Positions 48,692 through 59,383 of a stretch of DNA of 64,000 bases are shown piece after piece. The notes under the pieces were generated by a model. The model was not told the origin of the DNA and made no database searches. It saw only the letters and a list, made by a program, of their open reading frames with translations. The position numbers and the translations under genes are program-made. The DNA is taken from contig JALTKS010000101.1 of the NCBI GenBank assembly GCA_027006175.1, positions 55,596 through 119,595 on the forward strand, read 5' to 3'. The stretch comes from Gammaproteobacteria bacterium (GTDB taxonomy: Bacteria; Pseudomonadota; Gammaproteobacteria; AKS1). The number at the start of each line of letters is the position of its first letter. Positions within the stretch are counted from its first letter, which is position 1.

Positions 48692-51298
48692 TTATTTATT
48701 AAGCGTTTCGCCTACCCATGCGTTAACGCTTGCAAGAGCTGCATCTAATGCAGCAGGATCGTTACCACCCGCCTGAGCCATGTCAGGCCGCCCCCCGCCT
48801 TTACCGCCTACCTGCTGGGCAACACAGTTTACTAAATCGCCCGCTTTAATGCGATCGGTTGCATCTTTACTGACACCAGCAATTAAAGTGACTTTATTAC
48901 CGTCAGCCGAACCTAATACGATGGCTGACGTTCCTAACTTATTCTTAAGTTGGTCAACGGTTTCACGTAAGGCTTTTGCATCAGCACCGTCCATCCGTGC
49001 TGCCAATACTTTTATACCATTAACATCTTCTGCCTGACTCGCCAAATCACTACCGGCTGAACTGGCTAACTTGCTCTTTAACTGCTCCAGTTCTTTTTCA
49101 AGTTTGCGTTGGCGTTCTAATAACTGCGTTACTTTATCCGTGACATCATCACGATTGCCTTTTACTAATGAGGCAAGATCATCAAGCTTGGCTTCATCAT
49201 CAATAATTTTTTGAATAGCCGCTTCACCGGTAACCGCTTCAATACGGCGAACACCGGCAGCCGTACCCGTTTCGTTATAGATTTTAAATAAACCAATATC
49301 ACCGGTGCGTTTTACATGCGTACCACCACAGAGTTCAACAGAGAAGGCGCTCATACTGAGTACGCGTACTTCATCTGCATACTTTTCACCAAATAATGCC
49401 ATCGCACCTGATTCACGGGCATCATCAATCGCCATTAATTTTGTGACCACTTCATGATTAGCGCGAATATGTTGATTCACAATGGTTTCTATTTCATTAA
49501 GCTGCTCAGTTGTAACCGGCTCAAAATGAGAGAAGTCAAAACGAAGTCGTTCCGGATCAACCAGTGAACCTTTTTGTGATACATGATCACCTAACACTGT
49601 TCGCAATGCCGCATGCATAAGATGCGTAGCAGAGTGATTTAATTCTGTTGCATGACGAGCGGCCTCGTTAACTTCGGCAGTTAATGCATCATCAGCACTG
49701 ATCGAACCACGTTCAAGTGTTCCAATATGTGCAAATACGCCACCACCCTGTTTACGCGTATCATCCACTTTAAAGACAACATCATTTGCAGCGCGCAAGA
49801 AACCTTGATCACCAACCTGACCACCTGACTCTGCATAAAAAGGTGTTTGTTCTAATACAATCACCGCCTGTTGCCCTGCTTGTATTGTTTTAACTTGTTC
49901 GCCATCAACAAACAAGGCAACAATTTTACTTTGATCCTGTAAATGGTCGTAACCACTGAAAATAGTTTCGCCTTCAATACCCAGGTCATCTGCAACAACG
50001 ACATCAAACTTACCTGCTGCACGTGCACGTTCACGTTGCGCATCCATGGCTTTTTCAAAGCCTTCACTATCAAGTGCTAAATTGCGTTCGCGCGCAATGT
50101 CTCCGGTTAAATCAAAGGGGAAACCATAGGTATCATAGAGTTTAAAAATGGTTTCGCCAGGAATAATATTGCCATCAAGTTCGCCAATGGCTGACTCAAG
50201 AATCTTCATCCCTTGATCAAGCGTTTCAGCAAAACGTTCTTCTTCTGTCTTTAAAATACGTTCGACTTGTGACTGCGCTTTTAAAAGCTCAGGGTAAGCA
50301 TTACCCATTTCCTTGCATAGCGGCGCCACTAATTTATAAAAGAAGGTATCTTTTATTCCTAATTTATAACCATGGCGAATGGCACGGCGAATAATACGGC
50401 GTAAGACATAACCACGCCCTTCATTCGATGGAATCACATCATCAACAATTAAAAAACTACAGGCACGAATATGATCGGCAATTACTCTGAGTGATGCTTG
50501 TTTTAAATCGTCCGTACCAACAATCGCCGCAACGGCTTTAATTAAATTCTGGAATAAATCGATGTCATAATTTTCATGACCATTTTGCAAAATAGCTGCC
50601 AGACGTTCCAGGCCCATGCCTGTATCAACCGAAGGTGCCGGCAACGGGTTTAATGTCCCTTCTTTGTCTCGGTCGTATTGCATAAAGACCAGGTTCCAGA
50701 TTTCAATGTAGCGATCGCCATCTTCTTCCGGTGTACCGGGTGGCCCACCTGCAATTTCTTCACCATGATCGTAAAATATTTCAGTACAGGGACCACAAGG
50801 ACCTGTATCCCCCATTGACCAAAAGTTATCTTTCGCCCCAATGCGTGAAAAACGACTGGCATCTACACCAATTTCGTTTAACCAGATGTCGGCCGCTTCA
50901 TCGTCTTCTTCAAAAACAGTGATCCATAATTTTTCTGGGGGGAGTTTGACAACCTCGGTTAAAAATTCCCACGCGTATTTAATCGCATCTTGTTTAAAGT
51001 AATCACCAAAACTGAAATTACCCAACATTTCAAAAAACGTATGATGGCGGGCAGTGTAACCAACATTTTCCAAATCATTATGCTTGCCACCGGCACGCAC
51101 ACAACGTTGCGCACTGGTTGCACGAACATAACTACGCTTTTCCTGACCCAAAAAGGTTTCTTTGAATGGCACCATGCCCGCATTGGTAAATAACAGCGTT
51201 GGATCATTTCCAGGCACAAGCGAACTGCTTGCAACCACTTCATGACCTTTGTCATGAAAGTAATCAAGAAATAATTGACGAATTTCGTTAGTGCTCAT
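48692..51298 (-). CDS. alaS: Alanyl-tRNA synthetase
   Basis: [60 protein letters not shown]. Confidence 0.99.
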   Translation of the reverse strand: MSTNEIRQLFLDYFHDKGHEVVASSSLVPGNDPTLLFTNAGMVPFKETFLGQEKRSYVRATSAQRCVRAGGKHNDLENVGYTARHHTFFEMLGNFSFGDYFKQDAIKYAWEFLTEVVKLPPEKLWITVFEEDDEAADIWLNEIGVDASRFSRIGAKDNFWSMGDTGPCGPCTEIFYDHGEEIAGGPPGTPEEDGDRYIEIWNLVFMQYDRDKEGTLNPLPAPSVDTGMGLERLAAILQNGHENYDIDLFQNLIKAVAAIVGTDDLKQASLRVIADHIRACSFLIVDDVIPSNEGRGYVLRRIIRRAIRHGYKLGIKDTFFYKLVAPLCKEMGNAYPELLKAQSQVERILKTEEERFAETLDQGMKILESAIGELDGNIIPGETIFKLYDTYGFPFDLTGDIARERNLALDSEGFEKAMDAQRERARAAGKFDVVVADDLGIEGETIFSGYDHLQDQSKIVALFVDGEQVKTIQAGQQAVIVLEQTPFYAESGGQVGDQGFLRAANDVVFKVDDTRKQGGGVFAHIGTLERGSISADDALTAEVNEAARHATELNHSATHLMHAALRTVLGDHVSQKGSLVDPERLRFDFSHFEPVTTEQLNEIETIVNQHIRANHEVVTKLMAIDDARESGAMALFGEKYADEVRVLSMSAFSVELCGGTHVKRTGDIGLFKIYNETGTAAGVRRIEAVTGEAAIQKIIDDEAKLDDLASLVKGNRDDVTDKVTQLLERQRKLEKELEQLKSKLASSAGSDLASQAEDVNGIKVLAARMDGADAKALRETVDQLKNKLGTSAIVLGSADGNKVTLIAGVSKDATDRIKAGDLVNCVAQQVGGKGGGRPDMAQAGGNDPAALDAALASVNAWVGETLNK

Positions 51299-51305
51299 CA
51301 TAGTG

Positions 51306-51755
51306 CTAATCATCCAAACCTGTTACTGCCGCATTTATTTGTGCGTGAGAAAAACCCCGGTACTGCAAAAACTTCATTTGTTTCGCGCGCAACTTGTATT
51401 CTTCGGGCGGCTGCTCACCAAACTTTTTGTTTCTTACTTCCAGTGCCAGTGCATTCCAGTCTACTTCACACTGCTCTATTGCATCACTTATTAATTCACT
51501 GGCGACACCACGCTCCTGCATTTCCATGCGAATACGCTGTAAACCATAACCTCGCGCACTGCGCATGCGAACATAAGCCTCGGCATAGCGTTCGTCACTC
51601 AATAAGTTCTCCGCGACGAGTCGCTCGATCACTTCTTGTATCAATTCGGATGGAAAATCTTTTTGTTGTAACTTGCGGGTCAGCTCAAAAACAGAATGCT
51701 CGCGTCGGGCGAGCATATTCATGGCTGACTGGTATGTTTTCGCTAACATAGGCAA
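51306..51755 (-). CDS. recX: Recombination regulator RecX
   Basis: [24 protein letters not shown]; between alaS and recA. Confidence 0.95.
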   Translation of the reverse strand: MPMLAKTYQSAMNMLARREHSVFELTRKLQQKDFPSELIQEVIERLVAENLLSDERYAEAYVRMRSARGYGLQRIRMEMQERGVASELISDAIEQCEVDWNALALEVRNKKFGEQPPEEYKLRAKQMKFLQYRGFSHAQINAAVTGLDD

Positions 51756-51827
51756 AACCGTGTTACAGGATTGGTCCAGTCCAATTGCGGCGTAGTTTAG
51801 CCTTTCTCGGCGGACACATAAAGTAAT

Positions 51828-51848
51828 AGGGGCGCTAAAAGCGCCCCT
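51828..51848. terminator. Strong GC-rich hairpin between recA and recX
   Basis: AGGGGCGC-TAAAA-GCGCCCCT perfect 8-bp stem; weak T-tract, so may attenuate rather than terminate. Confidence 0.6.
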
Positions 51849-51862
51849 TTACTGCCTGTTTT

Positions 51863-52924
51863 TTAAGCAATTGCCTCTTCCGCCTCATCATCCGCCTCAA
51901 CTTCGGCAGACTTTACTGCAGCATCTTTGCCTGGCAGCAATTTCGTGCGGATTTGATTCTCGATATCATCAGCAATATCGGGGTTCTCTTTCAGGAAATT
52001 ACGCACATTATCCTTACCTTGACCAATGCGCTCACCGTTATAACTGTACCATGCGCCAGCTTTATCAACGATTTCTTCCTTCACACCAATATCAATCAGC
52101 TCGCCTTCATGCGAAACCCCTTCGCCATAGAGAATATCAAACACAGTCTGTTTGAATGGTGGTGCAACCTTGTTTTTCACCACTTTCACCCGTGTTTCAT
52201 TACCTAAAATCTCGTCACCCTTCTTAATCGCACCAATACGGCGAATATCTAAACGAACCGAAGCATAGAATTTAAGCGCATTACCACCGGTAGTGGTTTC
52301 AGGGTTACCGAACATGACACCAATCTTCATACGAAGCTGGTTAATGAAAATCACCATGGTATTTGAACGTTTAATATTGGCCGTCAGTTTACGTAGCGCC
52401 TGTGACATCAAACGTGCCTGCAGCCCCATATGGGAATCACCCATGTCTCCTTCAATCTCAGCTTTGGGTGTTAACGCGGCTACGGAATCGACCACCAAAA
52501 CATCAACTGCACCAGAACGTACTAACATATCAGTGATTTCTAAAGCTTGCTCACCTGTATCTGGCTGTGAAACCAATAAATCATCGACGTTTACGCCGAG
52601 CTTTTCAGCATAAGTCGGGTCTAGCGCATGCTCCGCATCAACAAAGGCACACGTGCCACCCGCTTTCTGTGCCTGCGCAATTACATGCAGGGTCATGGTG
52701 GTTTTACCTGATGATTCAGGTCCGTAAATTTCAATTACACGCCCTTTCGGTAAGCCACCGACCCCAAGCGCCAGATCCAGACCAATTGAGCCTGTTGAAA
52801 CAACCTCAATATCATTATTAATACCGTCTTCACCCAAACGCATCACCGAGCCTTTACCGAACTGTTTCTCGATTTGCCCGAGTGCGGCAGCAAGTGCCTT
52901 ATCTTTTTGATCTTCTTTTGCCAT
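51863..52924 (-). CDS. recA: Recombinase RecA
   Basis: [19 protein letters not shown] Walker A; full-length RecA. Confidence 0.99.
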   Translation of the reverse strand: MAKEDQKDKALAAALGQIEKQFGKGSVMRLGEDGINNDIEVVSTGSIGLDLALGVGGLPKGRVIEIYGPESSGKTTMTLHVIAQAQKAGGTCAFVDAEHALDPTYAEKLGVNVDDLLVSQPDTGEQALEITDMLVRSGAVDVLVVDSVAALTPKAEIEGDMGDSHMGLQARLMSQALRKLTANIKRSNTMVIFINQLRMKIGVMFGNPETTTGGNALKFYASVRLDIRRIGAIKKGDEILGNETRVKVVKNKVAPPFKQTVFDILYGEGVSHEGELIDIGVKEEIVDKAGAWYSYNGERIGQGKDNVRNFLKENPDIADDIENQIRTKLLPGKDAAVKSAEVEADDEAEEAIA

Positions 52925-52967
52925 GGTGCTTCTCCAATGTACTTCGTTATTAATGTTATGTGTTCTG

Positions 52968-52983
52968 GCTGCTTTGTAGCAGC
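52968..52983. repeat. Perfect inverted repeat in recA 5' UTR / operator position
   Basis: GCTGCT-TTGT-AGCAGC, just downstream of the predicted recA transcription start. Confidence 0.85.
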
Positions 52984-52993
52984 TGATGGAAGT

Positions 52994-53022
52994 AGATTAG
53001 GTTATATAAAACACAATGTCAA
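52994..53022 (-). promoter_or_regulatory. recA sigma-70 promoter
   Basis: Minus-strand TTGACA-N17-TAATCT (-35 at 53022..53017, -10 at 52999..52994). Confidence 0.75.
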
Positions 53023-53120
53023 TACTTTTTATCATGTGCATATTTTATACTTGGTGGTAGAATTTATTTGATGTACCCCTATAATTTGTATCCATACTGG
53101 CTTTTGAATAGAGTAGAAAC

Positions 53121-54011
53121 ATGGCAACTCACTTTAAAACTGCAGCAGATATCAAACGAAATACTCGTCAGCGCCTGCAATACATTGAAATTATGGCGTT
53201 TTATACCGGTGTGGTCACACGTAGCGATGTCGCGAAAAGCTTTGGGATCTCCGATCCAGCCGCCACCAAAGACCTTAAACTCTATAGCGAGCTAGCACCG
53301 GATAACCTCAGTTACCGTCACCAGGTGTTTGGTTTCGTGCCAACTGATAACTTTCAAGCCATGTTTGCTGATTTATCGCCCGAAGTCGTTCTACCCATGA
53401 TTGCGAGTAACCTGGCGGTGGTCGCCGAGCCCATCGAAGAACAACCTATATATAGTATTGCGGTTGAGACCCTCCCCTTACCGGTACGCTTACCGAGTAA
53501 AGAAGTCCTCGCCCCGATTATTCAAGCGCTCAAACAAGGTAAACAGCTTCGCGCCAGCTACAAATCCATGTCTGAGCGTGAAGATATTCAAGACCGACTC
53601 ATTGAACCTCATGCCTTAGTGAACACGGGGCTTCGTTGGCATGTGCGCGCCTACTGCCAACAAAGTTATGAGTTTCGTGATTTTGTTTTATCGCGTTTTG
53701 TTGAATCAGAACGATTGGATCTCGCCGCTGAATCCAGCCCGATATATGACGATGACTGGACAGAAGCAATTACTTTAAAACTTTCGCCCCACCCTCAGTT
53801 AAGTGAATCAAAACGAAATAGTTTACTAACTGATTACGATGCGACTGATGATGTTATTGAATTAGATATTAGGCGTGCTTTAGTTGGTTACAGTTTACAT
53901 CGACTCTCTGTTGATACGAGCATCGATCATTCCTTAAACCCAAATGCTTACCAGTTAGTTTTATTAAATAGAGATGAAATAGAGCCATTTGCGGGCTGGG
54001 CATTTTTATAA
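53121..54011 (+). CDS. WYL-domain transcriptional regulator, CapW/BrxR-like (wHTH-WYL-WCX layout)
   Basis: wHTH TRSDVAKSFGISDPAATKDLKLYSELAPDNLSY; WYL region RLIEPHALVNTGLRWHVRAYCQQSYEFRDFVLSRF. Confidence 0.85.
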   Translation: MATHFKTAADIKRNTRQRLQYIEIMAFYTGVVTRSDVAKSFGISDPAATKDLKLYSELAPDNLSYRHQVFGFVPTDNFQAMFADLSPEVVLPMIASNLAVVAEPIEEQPIYSIAVETLPLPVRLPSKEVLAPIIQALKQGKQLRASYKSMSEREDIQDRLIEPHALVNTGLRWHVRAYCQQSYEFRDFVLSRFVESERLDLAAESSPIYDDDWTEAITLKLSPHPQLSESKRNSLLTDYDATDDVIELDIRRALVGYSLHRLSVDTSIDHSLNPNAYQLVLLNRDEIEPFAGWAFL

Positions 54012-54026
54012 AAAACCTGACCGGAT

Positions 54027-54533
54027 TTACAAAACATCAAGCCCCCCTTTCAAAGCATGCATCACCGCCTGCTTTCGTACCGCCTCACGATCACCACTGA
54101 AGCGTTGCACCTCAGTCGTTGTTTGTACACCACGCACCACACCCGCCACTTTATCTGCCAGCGACCAGGCAAACCAAACAGTTCCCACCGGCTTATCTTT
54201 AGAACCACCACCAGGTCCTGCGATACCACTGATCGACAAGCTAACACTGGCATTACTATTTGCCAACACGCCTTCTGCCAAAGAGCGTACAACCGCTTCG
54301 CTGACCTCGCCATTTTGTTCAATCACTGTAGCAGGAACACCCAACATCTGTTGTTTAGCCAGTCCGTTATAAACTACATAGCCGCGATCAAACCACTGCG
54401 AACTACCCGCCACATCAGTCAGGCATTTAGCCACCCAACCACCCGTGCAAGATTCAGCCGTGCCTAGAGAATGACCTGTTTCAATCATTTTGGCAGCAAC
54501 TTGCTCTGCTAATTGATATAATTCTGTATCCAT
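54027..54533 (-). CDS. pncC: Nicotinamide-nucleotide amidohydrolase (CinA C-terminal domain)
   Basis: GTAESCTGGWVAKCLTDVAGSSQWFDRGYVVYNGLAKQQMLGV; SGIAGPGGG. Confidence 0.96.
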   Translation of the reverse strand: MDTELYQLAEQVAAKMIETGHSLGTAESCTGGWVAKCLTDVAGSSQWFDRGYVVYNGLAKQQMLGVPATVIEQNGEVSEAVVRSLAEGVLANSNASVSLSISGIAGPGGGSKDKPVGTVWFAWSLADKVAGVVRGVQTTTEVQRFSGDREAVRKQAVMHALKGGLDVL

Positions 54534-54603
54534 AATTAATAGTGTCGCATACTAGTTAAATAAATGCAGATGATTGATACTAACGAGAACAATAAAAACA
54601 GCA

Positions 54604-57147
54604 ATGAGTGAGTCCTCCACACAATTTGAAACCCACACACCGATGATGCGCCAATATCTGGCTATCAAAGCAGACCACCCTGAAACATTGCTGTTTTACC
54701 GCATGGGTGACTTCTATGAGTTGTTCTTTGATGATGCCCACCGTGCGGCAAAATTACTCGACATCACGCTCACCCACCGTGGCAAAACCAATGGCGAGCC
54801 CATTCCCATGGCAGGTGTGCCCTACCATGCTGCTGATAATTACCTTGCGCGTTTAGTCAAACTCGGCGAGTCCATCGCTATTTGTGAACAAATTGGTGAT
54901 CCCGCTAGCAGTAAAGGGCCAGTTGAACGCAAGGTCATGCGTATTATTACACCCGGCACAGTCACAGAATCTGCATTACTGGATGATCGACAAAATATTT
55001 TATTGATTGCGATTCATCGCAAAGGCAAAGATAGCCAACAACGCTTTGGGCTTGCTTCGCTGGATATGAGCAGTGGTCGTTTTTGTATTTCTGAACTTGA
55101 AACTGAAGCCGAACTTGCAGGAGAGTTGCAACGCCTACAAGCCGCTGAGATTTTAGTTGAAGAAACCTCGTCACTGGCAACAAGTTCACTACACCAACGT
55201 TTAGCACCCTGGTATTTTGAATACAGCTCAGCGTATCGTCAGTTATGTGAGCAATTTTCAACCAATGATTTGCATGGCTTTGGTTGTGAGGATCTTAAAG
55301 CGGGTATTTGTGCTGCAGGTGCCTTACTGCAATATGTTCGTAATACCCAACGCAGCCAATTACCACACATTCGAAGCCTGCAAACAGAGTCGTTGCATGA
55401 CAGTATCGTGCTTGATGCTACGACACGCCGTAATCTTGAAATTGACACCAACCTTGCTGGCGGAGAAGAACATACGCTGCGGCATTTAATTGATAACACT
55501 GCCACCGCCATGGGTAGCCGCTTGATGCAAAGCTGGCTTAATCGCCCGTTACGCGATCATGCGGTTTTAAATCAACGTTATGCCGCCGTTACTGAGTTGC
55601 GACACAATGCTAATTACAGTGATATTGCTGAAACATTACATGGCATGGGCGATTGCCAACGTATTCTTGCACGCATTGCATTACGTACCGCAAGGCCGCG
55701 CGATCTTTCTACCTTACGAGATAGTTTAGCTCTTTTACCCGCATTGAAAAAAAGCTTGGCTGATTTTTCAGGTTTACTCGCCAATATTTATCACGATATT
55801 GATCCTCACAGCGCTTGCCAACAATTATTAAGCAACGCAGTCGTTGAAACACCACCAGTTGTATTACGCGATGGTGGCGTATTGCGTGATGGCTACGACA
55901 AAGAACTCGATGCCCTGCGCCATACCAGTGATGATGCAGAACAATATTTATTGGATCTTGAAAAAAGAGAACAGCAACGTACTGGCATCGCAACACTGAA
56001 AGTCGGTTACAACCGTGTACATGGTTATTTTATTGAACTCGGGCGAGGTCATGCCGATAAGGTTCCAGCCGATTACCAACGCCGCCAAACCCTCAAGGCC
56101 AGTGAACGCTACATCATTCCCGAACTAAAAGAATTTGAAGACAAGGTGCTGAGTAGCCGCGAACGATCACTGGCGCGTGAAAAACAGCTCTATGCCGAAC
56201 TGCTTGATCGTATCGCTGACGATCTGGAAACATTACAAACCACTATGGCCGCTGTCGCTATGCTGGATGTAATACAAAACCTTGCCGAACGCGCCGAATC
56301 GCTTAACTTCTGTGCGCCAACACTGACGTCAGATGATGTCATCGATATTCGCGATGGTCGGCATAGCGTTGTTGAACAGGCGATGAGTGAGAGTTTTATT
56401 GCCAATGATGTGTTATTAAATCGAGACCGGCGCAGCCTGATTATTACCGGCCCCAATATGGGCGGTAAATCGACCTATATGCGCCAATTAGCCCTCATTT
56501 TAATTCTTGCTCATGTTGGCAGTCATATCCCTGCTTCTTCGGCGAAGATAGGCACAATTGACCGCATATTTACCCGCATTGGTGCATCTGATGATTTAGC
56601 CGGTGGTCGCTCAACCTTCATGGTCGAAATGACCGAAACTGCCAATATTCTACACAATGCCACAGCACAAAGTCTGGTATTGATGGATGAAATTGGAAGA
56701 GGAACAAGTACTTACGATGGACTAGCCCTCGCCTGGGCATGCGCAGAACGCCTTGCTGCCCATGATGGACCATACACCTTGTTTGCCACCCATTACTTTG
56801 AGTTAACCGAGCTTGCCGAACAGCAGGAAGGAATGAAAAACATTCACTTTTCTGCCGCGGAACATGCTCAAGGCATCGTTTTCCTTCATGAAATACAAGC
56901 AGGCGCAGCAAGTCGTAGTTATGGCTTGCAAGTGGCTGCGCTCGCGGGCTTACCAAAAGATGTTCTTAATGTAGCACATCAACATCTGCAACGATTAGAG
57001 GATAAACCTGTTATTAAACATAATGTTGAGGAATATTCGCTTAACGAACTTGAACAAATACTTACCGACATTCAACCCGATGATTTATCTCCCAAGCAAG
57101 CCCTTGAAGCACTCTACCGTCTAAAATCCCTCTTAAAAACGAAGTAA
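54604..57147 (+). CDS. mutS: DNA mismatch repair protein MutS
   Basis: [45 protein letters not shown]; start placed at MSESSTQ. Confidence 0.99.
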   Translation: MSESSTQFETHTPMMRQYLAIKADHPETLLFYRMGDFYELFFDDAHRAAKLLDITLTHRGKTNGEPIPMAGVPYHAADNYLARLVKLGESIAICEQIGDPASSKGPVERKVMRIITPGTVTESALLDDRQNILLIAIHRKGKDSQQRFGLASLDMSSGRFCISELETEAELAGELQRLQAAEILVEETSSLATSSLHQRLAPWYFEYSSAYRQLCEQFSTNDLHGFGCEDLKAGICAAGALLQYVRNTQRSQLPHIRSLQTESLHDSIVLDATTRRNLEIDTNLAGGEEHTLRHLIDNTATAMGSRLMQSWLNRPLRDHAVLNQRYAAVTELRHNANYSDIAETLHGMGDCQRILARIALRTARPRDLSTLRDSLALLPALKKSLADFSGLLANIYHDIDPHSACQQLLSNAVVETPPVVLRDGGVLRDGYDKELDALRHTSDDAEQYLLDLEKREQQRTGIATLKVGYNRVHGYFIELGRGHADKVPADYQRRQTLKASERYIIPELKEFEDKVLSSRERSLAREKQLYAELLDRIADDLETLQTTMAAVAMLDVIQNLAERAESLNFCAPTLTSDDVIDIRDGRHSVVEQAMSESFIANDVLLNRDRRSLIITGPNMGGKSTYMRQLALILILAHVGSHIPASSAKIGTIDRIFTRIGASDDLAGGRSTFMVEMTETANILHNATAQSLVLMDEIGRGTSTYDGLALAWACAERLAAHDGPYTLFATHYFELTELAEQQEGMKNIHFSAAEHAQGIVFLHEIQAGAASRSYGLQVAALAGLPKDVLNVAHQHLQRLEDKPVIKHNVEEYSLNELEQILTDIQPDDLSPKQALEALYRLKSLLKTK

Positions 57148-57215
57148 TACTTCAAATCACTTCAATATTAGAAGTATCTTATTGAAAAGCATAATAAATT
57201 CTACCTTAGTAATAC

Positions 57216-57243
57216 TAAAGTTTAGTGCCCTTGTTGCCGATAA
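57216..57243 (+). promoter_or_regulatory. FliA/sigma-28-like promoter upstream of the Wsp-like operon
   Basis: TAAAGTTT-N12-GCCGATAA versus enteric consensus TAAAGTTT-N11-GCCGATAA (spacing one nt longer). Confidence 0.65.
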
Positions 57244-57291
57244 CCGAGTTTAAGAGTCAGCATTCCCAATACTTATTGTCGGAAACAAGGG
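57228..57291 (+). repeat. Long inverted repeat flanking the leader; right arm contains the SD of the first gene
   Basis: CCCTTGTTGCCGA (57228-57240) and TCGGAAACAAGGG (57279-57291), 12 of 13 positions complementary; GTG start at 57298. Confidence 0.8.
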
Positions 57292-57297
57292 TTTATT

Positions 57298-59370
57298 GTG
57301 AAAATACAATTAATTAATAAATTGCCGCTCCGCTACAAATTCGTTGCCGTGGCTTTCAGTGGCATGATACTGATTGCTATTACCCTGGGGATCGCGAACA
57401 GAATTTCACTGCAAACAACTGAAGACAGATTTAATCAACAACTCATTTCCATTCAAGACCGTCTCTGGCAACGAATTCTTAAAACACAATTTGAACAACT
57501 AGAAATTGGTACAAGCAGCTTACGAAGAGAACAACGTATTCCACGTGCATTAAGCGAGCAAGATGATGATCTTGTTCGAGAACGAGCTGAAAGTATTTAT
57601 ACACGCTTACTCGGTGCAAAGATTCTTCAAAACTTACAAATCACCGATGACAAGGCTGAAATTAAATATCATTCCAGTCTCGATGAAAATAAAACCAGTA
57701 ATATGCAGGTCGTACAAACTGCTCTGAAGAATAAAAAAATCAGCAAAGATGTCGAGATTGGTGCGAATAATGAATTAAATAGTTTGGTGGCGTTCCCATT
57801 ATTCTCTAGTGGACAGCTGGTTGGTACCGCAGTGTTTAGCAACGATTTACAAAATGCCGTTGAAAGTTTTTCTAATGAGAATCAAATAGATACTTATATT
57901 GTTTCCTCTCAACAAAAACTCCTGCACAGTTCAAATACAAAACTTTATAATGAAATTTCTCCTCAACTTCCCAAGCTAGGTGAAACCTCACTCTCGCGTT
58001 ATAATCATAACGACAACTATTACTCTGTTGCTGTACAAGCAATTAATAATACAGCCAACAAGCCTATTGCCTATCTTGTAACGGCGCGAGATGTGACAGA
58101 GAGTTACTTATCAGAAAGAAATACTCAGTTCATTATTTATATAAGTATCACACTTGGCATACTCATTATTGCTACGGCATTATCCTATTTTATTTTTTAT
58201 TCGCTTCGCCCACTCAATGAACTATTAAAAACAGTACAGAGAATGCGTTCTGGTGATACAAGCGCACGTATGAAAAAACAAAACAATGATGAAATCGGCG
58301 AATTAGGTATTGCCTTTAATAAAATGGCTGATGAATTAGTTGATACGCTAGAGAAAGAAAAAAATATAAAAGAAGATCTTGAAGGTAAAATAGAAACACT
58401 GCACGAAACTGTTCAGAAAATTTCGAAAGGTGACTTAAGTGCTGAAGTAATGGCCTTTTCAGGAGACGAAGGCATTGATAAATTAGCCTCCAGTATTCAG
58501 TCGATGATTGATGGTCTTAATAAACTGGTTTCGCAAGTTCAACAAGCCGGCATTAACGTTGCAAGTTCAACCAATGAGATCGCCTCAACTGCAAAAGAGC
58601 AAGAAGCAACGGTGACTGAACAAGCAGCAACAACGAATCAAATCATGGCGACCGCTACACAAATCTCAGCAACCAGCCGTGAACTTGCCTCTACCATGCA
58701 TGAAGTCGCGAATGTTGCCGACAAAACAGCACTTTCTGCTAATGAAGGTCAGGATGCGCTTGGCAATATGGAAAACACCATGATGCAAATGAACAATGCC
58801 ACCGCCTCAATAACATCAAAATTAGCCGTGCTAAGTGAAAAAGCATCCAACATCAATACCGTGGTAACAACGATTACAAAGGTCGCAGACCAAACCAATT
58901 TACTCTCACTCAATGCGGCCATCGAAGCAGAAAAAGCCGGTGAATATGGTCTCGGCTTTGCTGTTGTTGCCACTGAAATACGCCGTCTTGCTGACCAAAC
59001 CGCTGTTGCCACATGGGACATTGAGCAAATGGTTAAGGAAATGCAATCAGCTGTGTCTGCGGGGGTGATGGGAATGGATAAATTTTCTGAAGAAGTCACA
59101 CGCGGCGTAGATGAAGTAAGACAAATCGGGGGGCAACTTGCGCAAATCATCGAAGAAGTACAAACCCTGACACCGCGATTTGACTCTGTAAATGAAGGCA
59201 TGCAATCACAATCACATGGTGCGCAACAAATATCAGTGGGAATGGTACAGCTTAACGAGGCAACGCAACAGACAGTTGAATCACTTCGCCAATCAAATTC
59301 CTCTATCAGCACCTTAAATGAGGCCGCGCAAAAACTTCAAAGCGGTGTATCTCAATTTAGAATTAAATAA
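57298..59370 (+). CDS. Methyl-accepting chemotaxis protein, WspA-like signalling domain, Cache-like periplasmic sensor, HAMP
   Basis: GTG start; two TMs; [20 protein letters not shown]; signalling core [42 protein letters not shown]. Confidence 0.93.
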   Translation: MKIQLINKLPLRYKFVAVAFSGMILIAITLGIANRISLQTTEDRFNQQLISIQDRLWQRILKTQFEQLEIGTSSLRREQRIPRALSEQDDDLVRERAESIYTRLLGAKILQNLQITDDKAEIKYHSSLDENKTSNMQVVQTALKNKKISKDVEIGANNELNSLVAFPLFSSGQLVGTAVFSNDLQNAVESFSNENQIDTYIVSSQQKLLHSSNTKLYNEISPQLPKLGETSLSRYNHNDNYYSVAVQAINNTANKPIAYLVTARDVTESYLSERNTQFIIYISITLGILIIATALSYFIFYSLRPLNELLKTVQRMRSGDTSARMKKQNNDEIGELGIAFNKMADELVDTLEKEKNIKEDLEGKIETLHETVQKISKGDLSAEVMAFSGDEGIDKLASSIQSMIDGLNKLVSQVQQAGINVASSTNEIASTAKEQEATVTEQAATTNQIMATATQISATSRELASTMHEVANVADKTALSANEGQDALGNMENTMMQMNNATASITSKLAVLSEKASNINTVVTTITKVADQTNLLSLNAAIEAEKAGEYGLGFAVVATEIRRLADQTAVATWDIEQMVKEMQSAVSAGVMGMDKFSEEVTRGVDEVRQIGGQLAQIIEEVQTLTPRFDSVNEGMQSQSHGAQQISVGMVQLNEATQQTVESLRQSNSSISTLNEAAQKLQSGVSQFRIK

Positions 59371-59383
59371 AGCAAGGAATACC

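Noticed and set aside
57228-57297. Possible c-di-GMP riboswitch upstream of the Wsp-like operon
   Set aside because: I could not find GEMM-type conserved motifs (such as GGGACGCAAAGCC-like) and the segment is short; only the inverted repeat is supportable.
58749-59312. 187-aa minus-strand ORF (and 60997..61347)
   Set aside because: Antisense to the conserved receptor signalling domains; both exist only because the receptor cores are similar.
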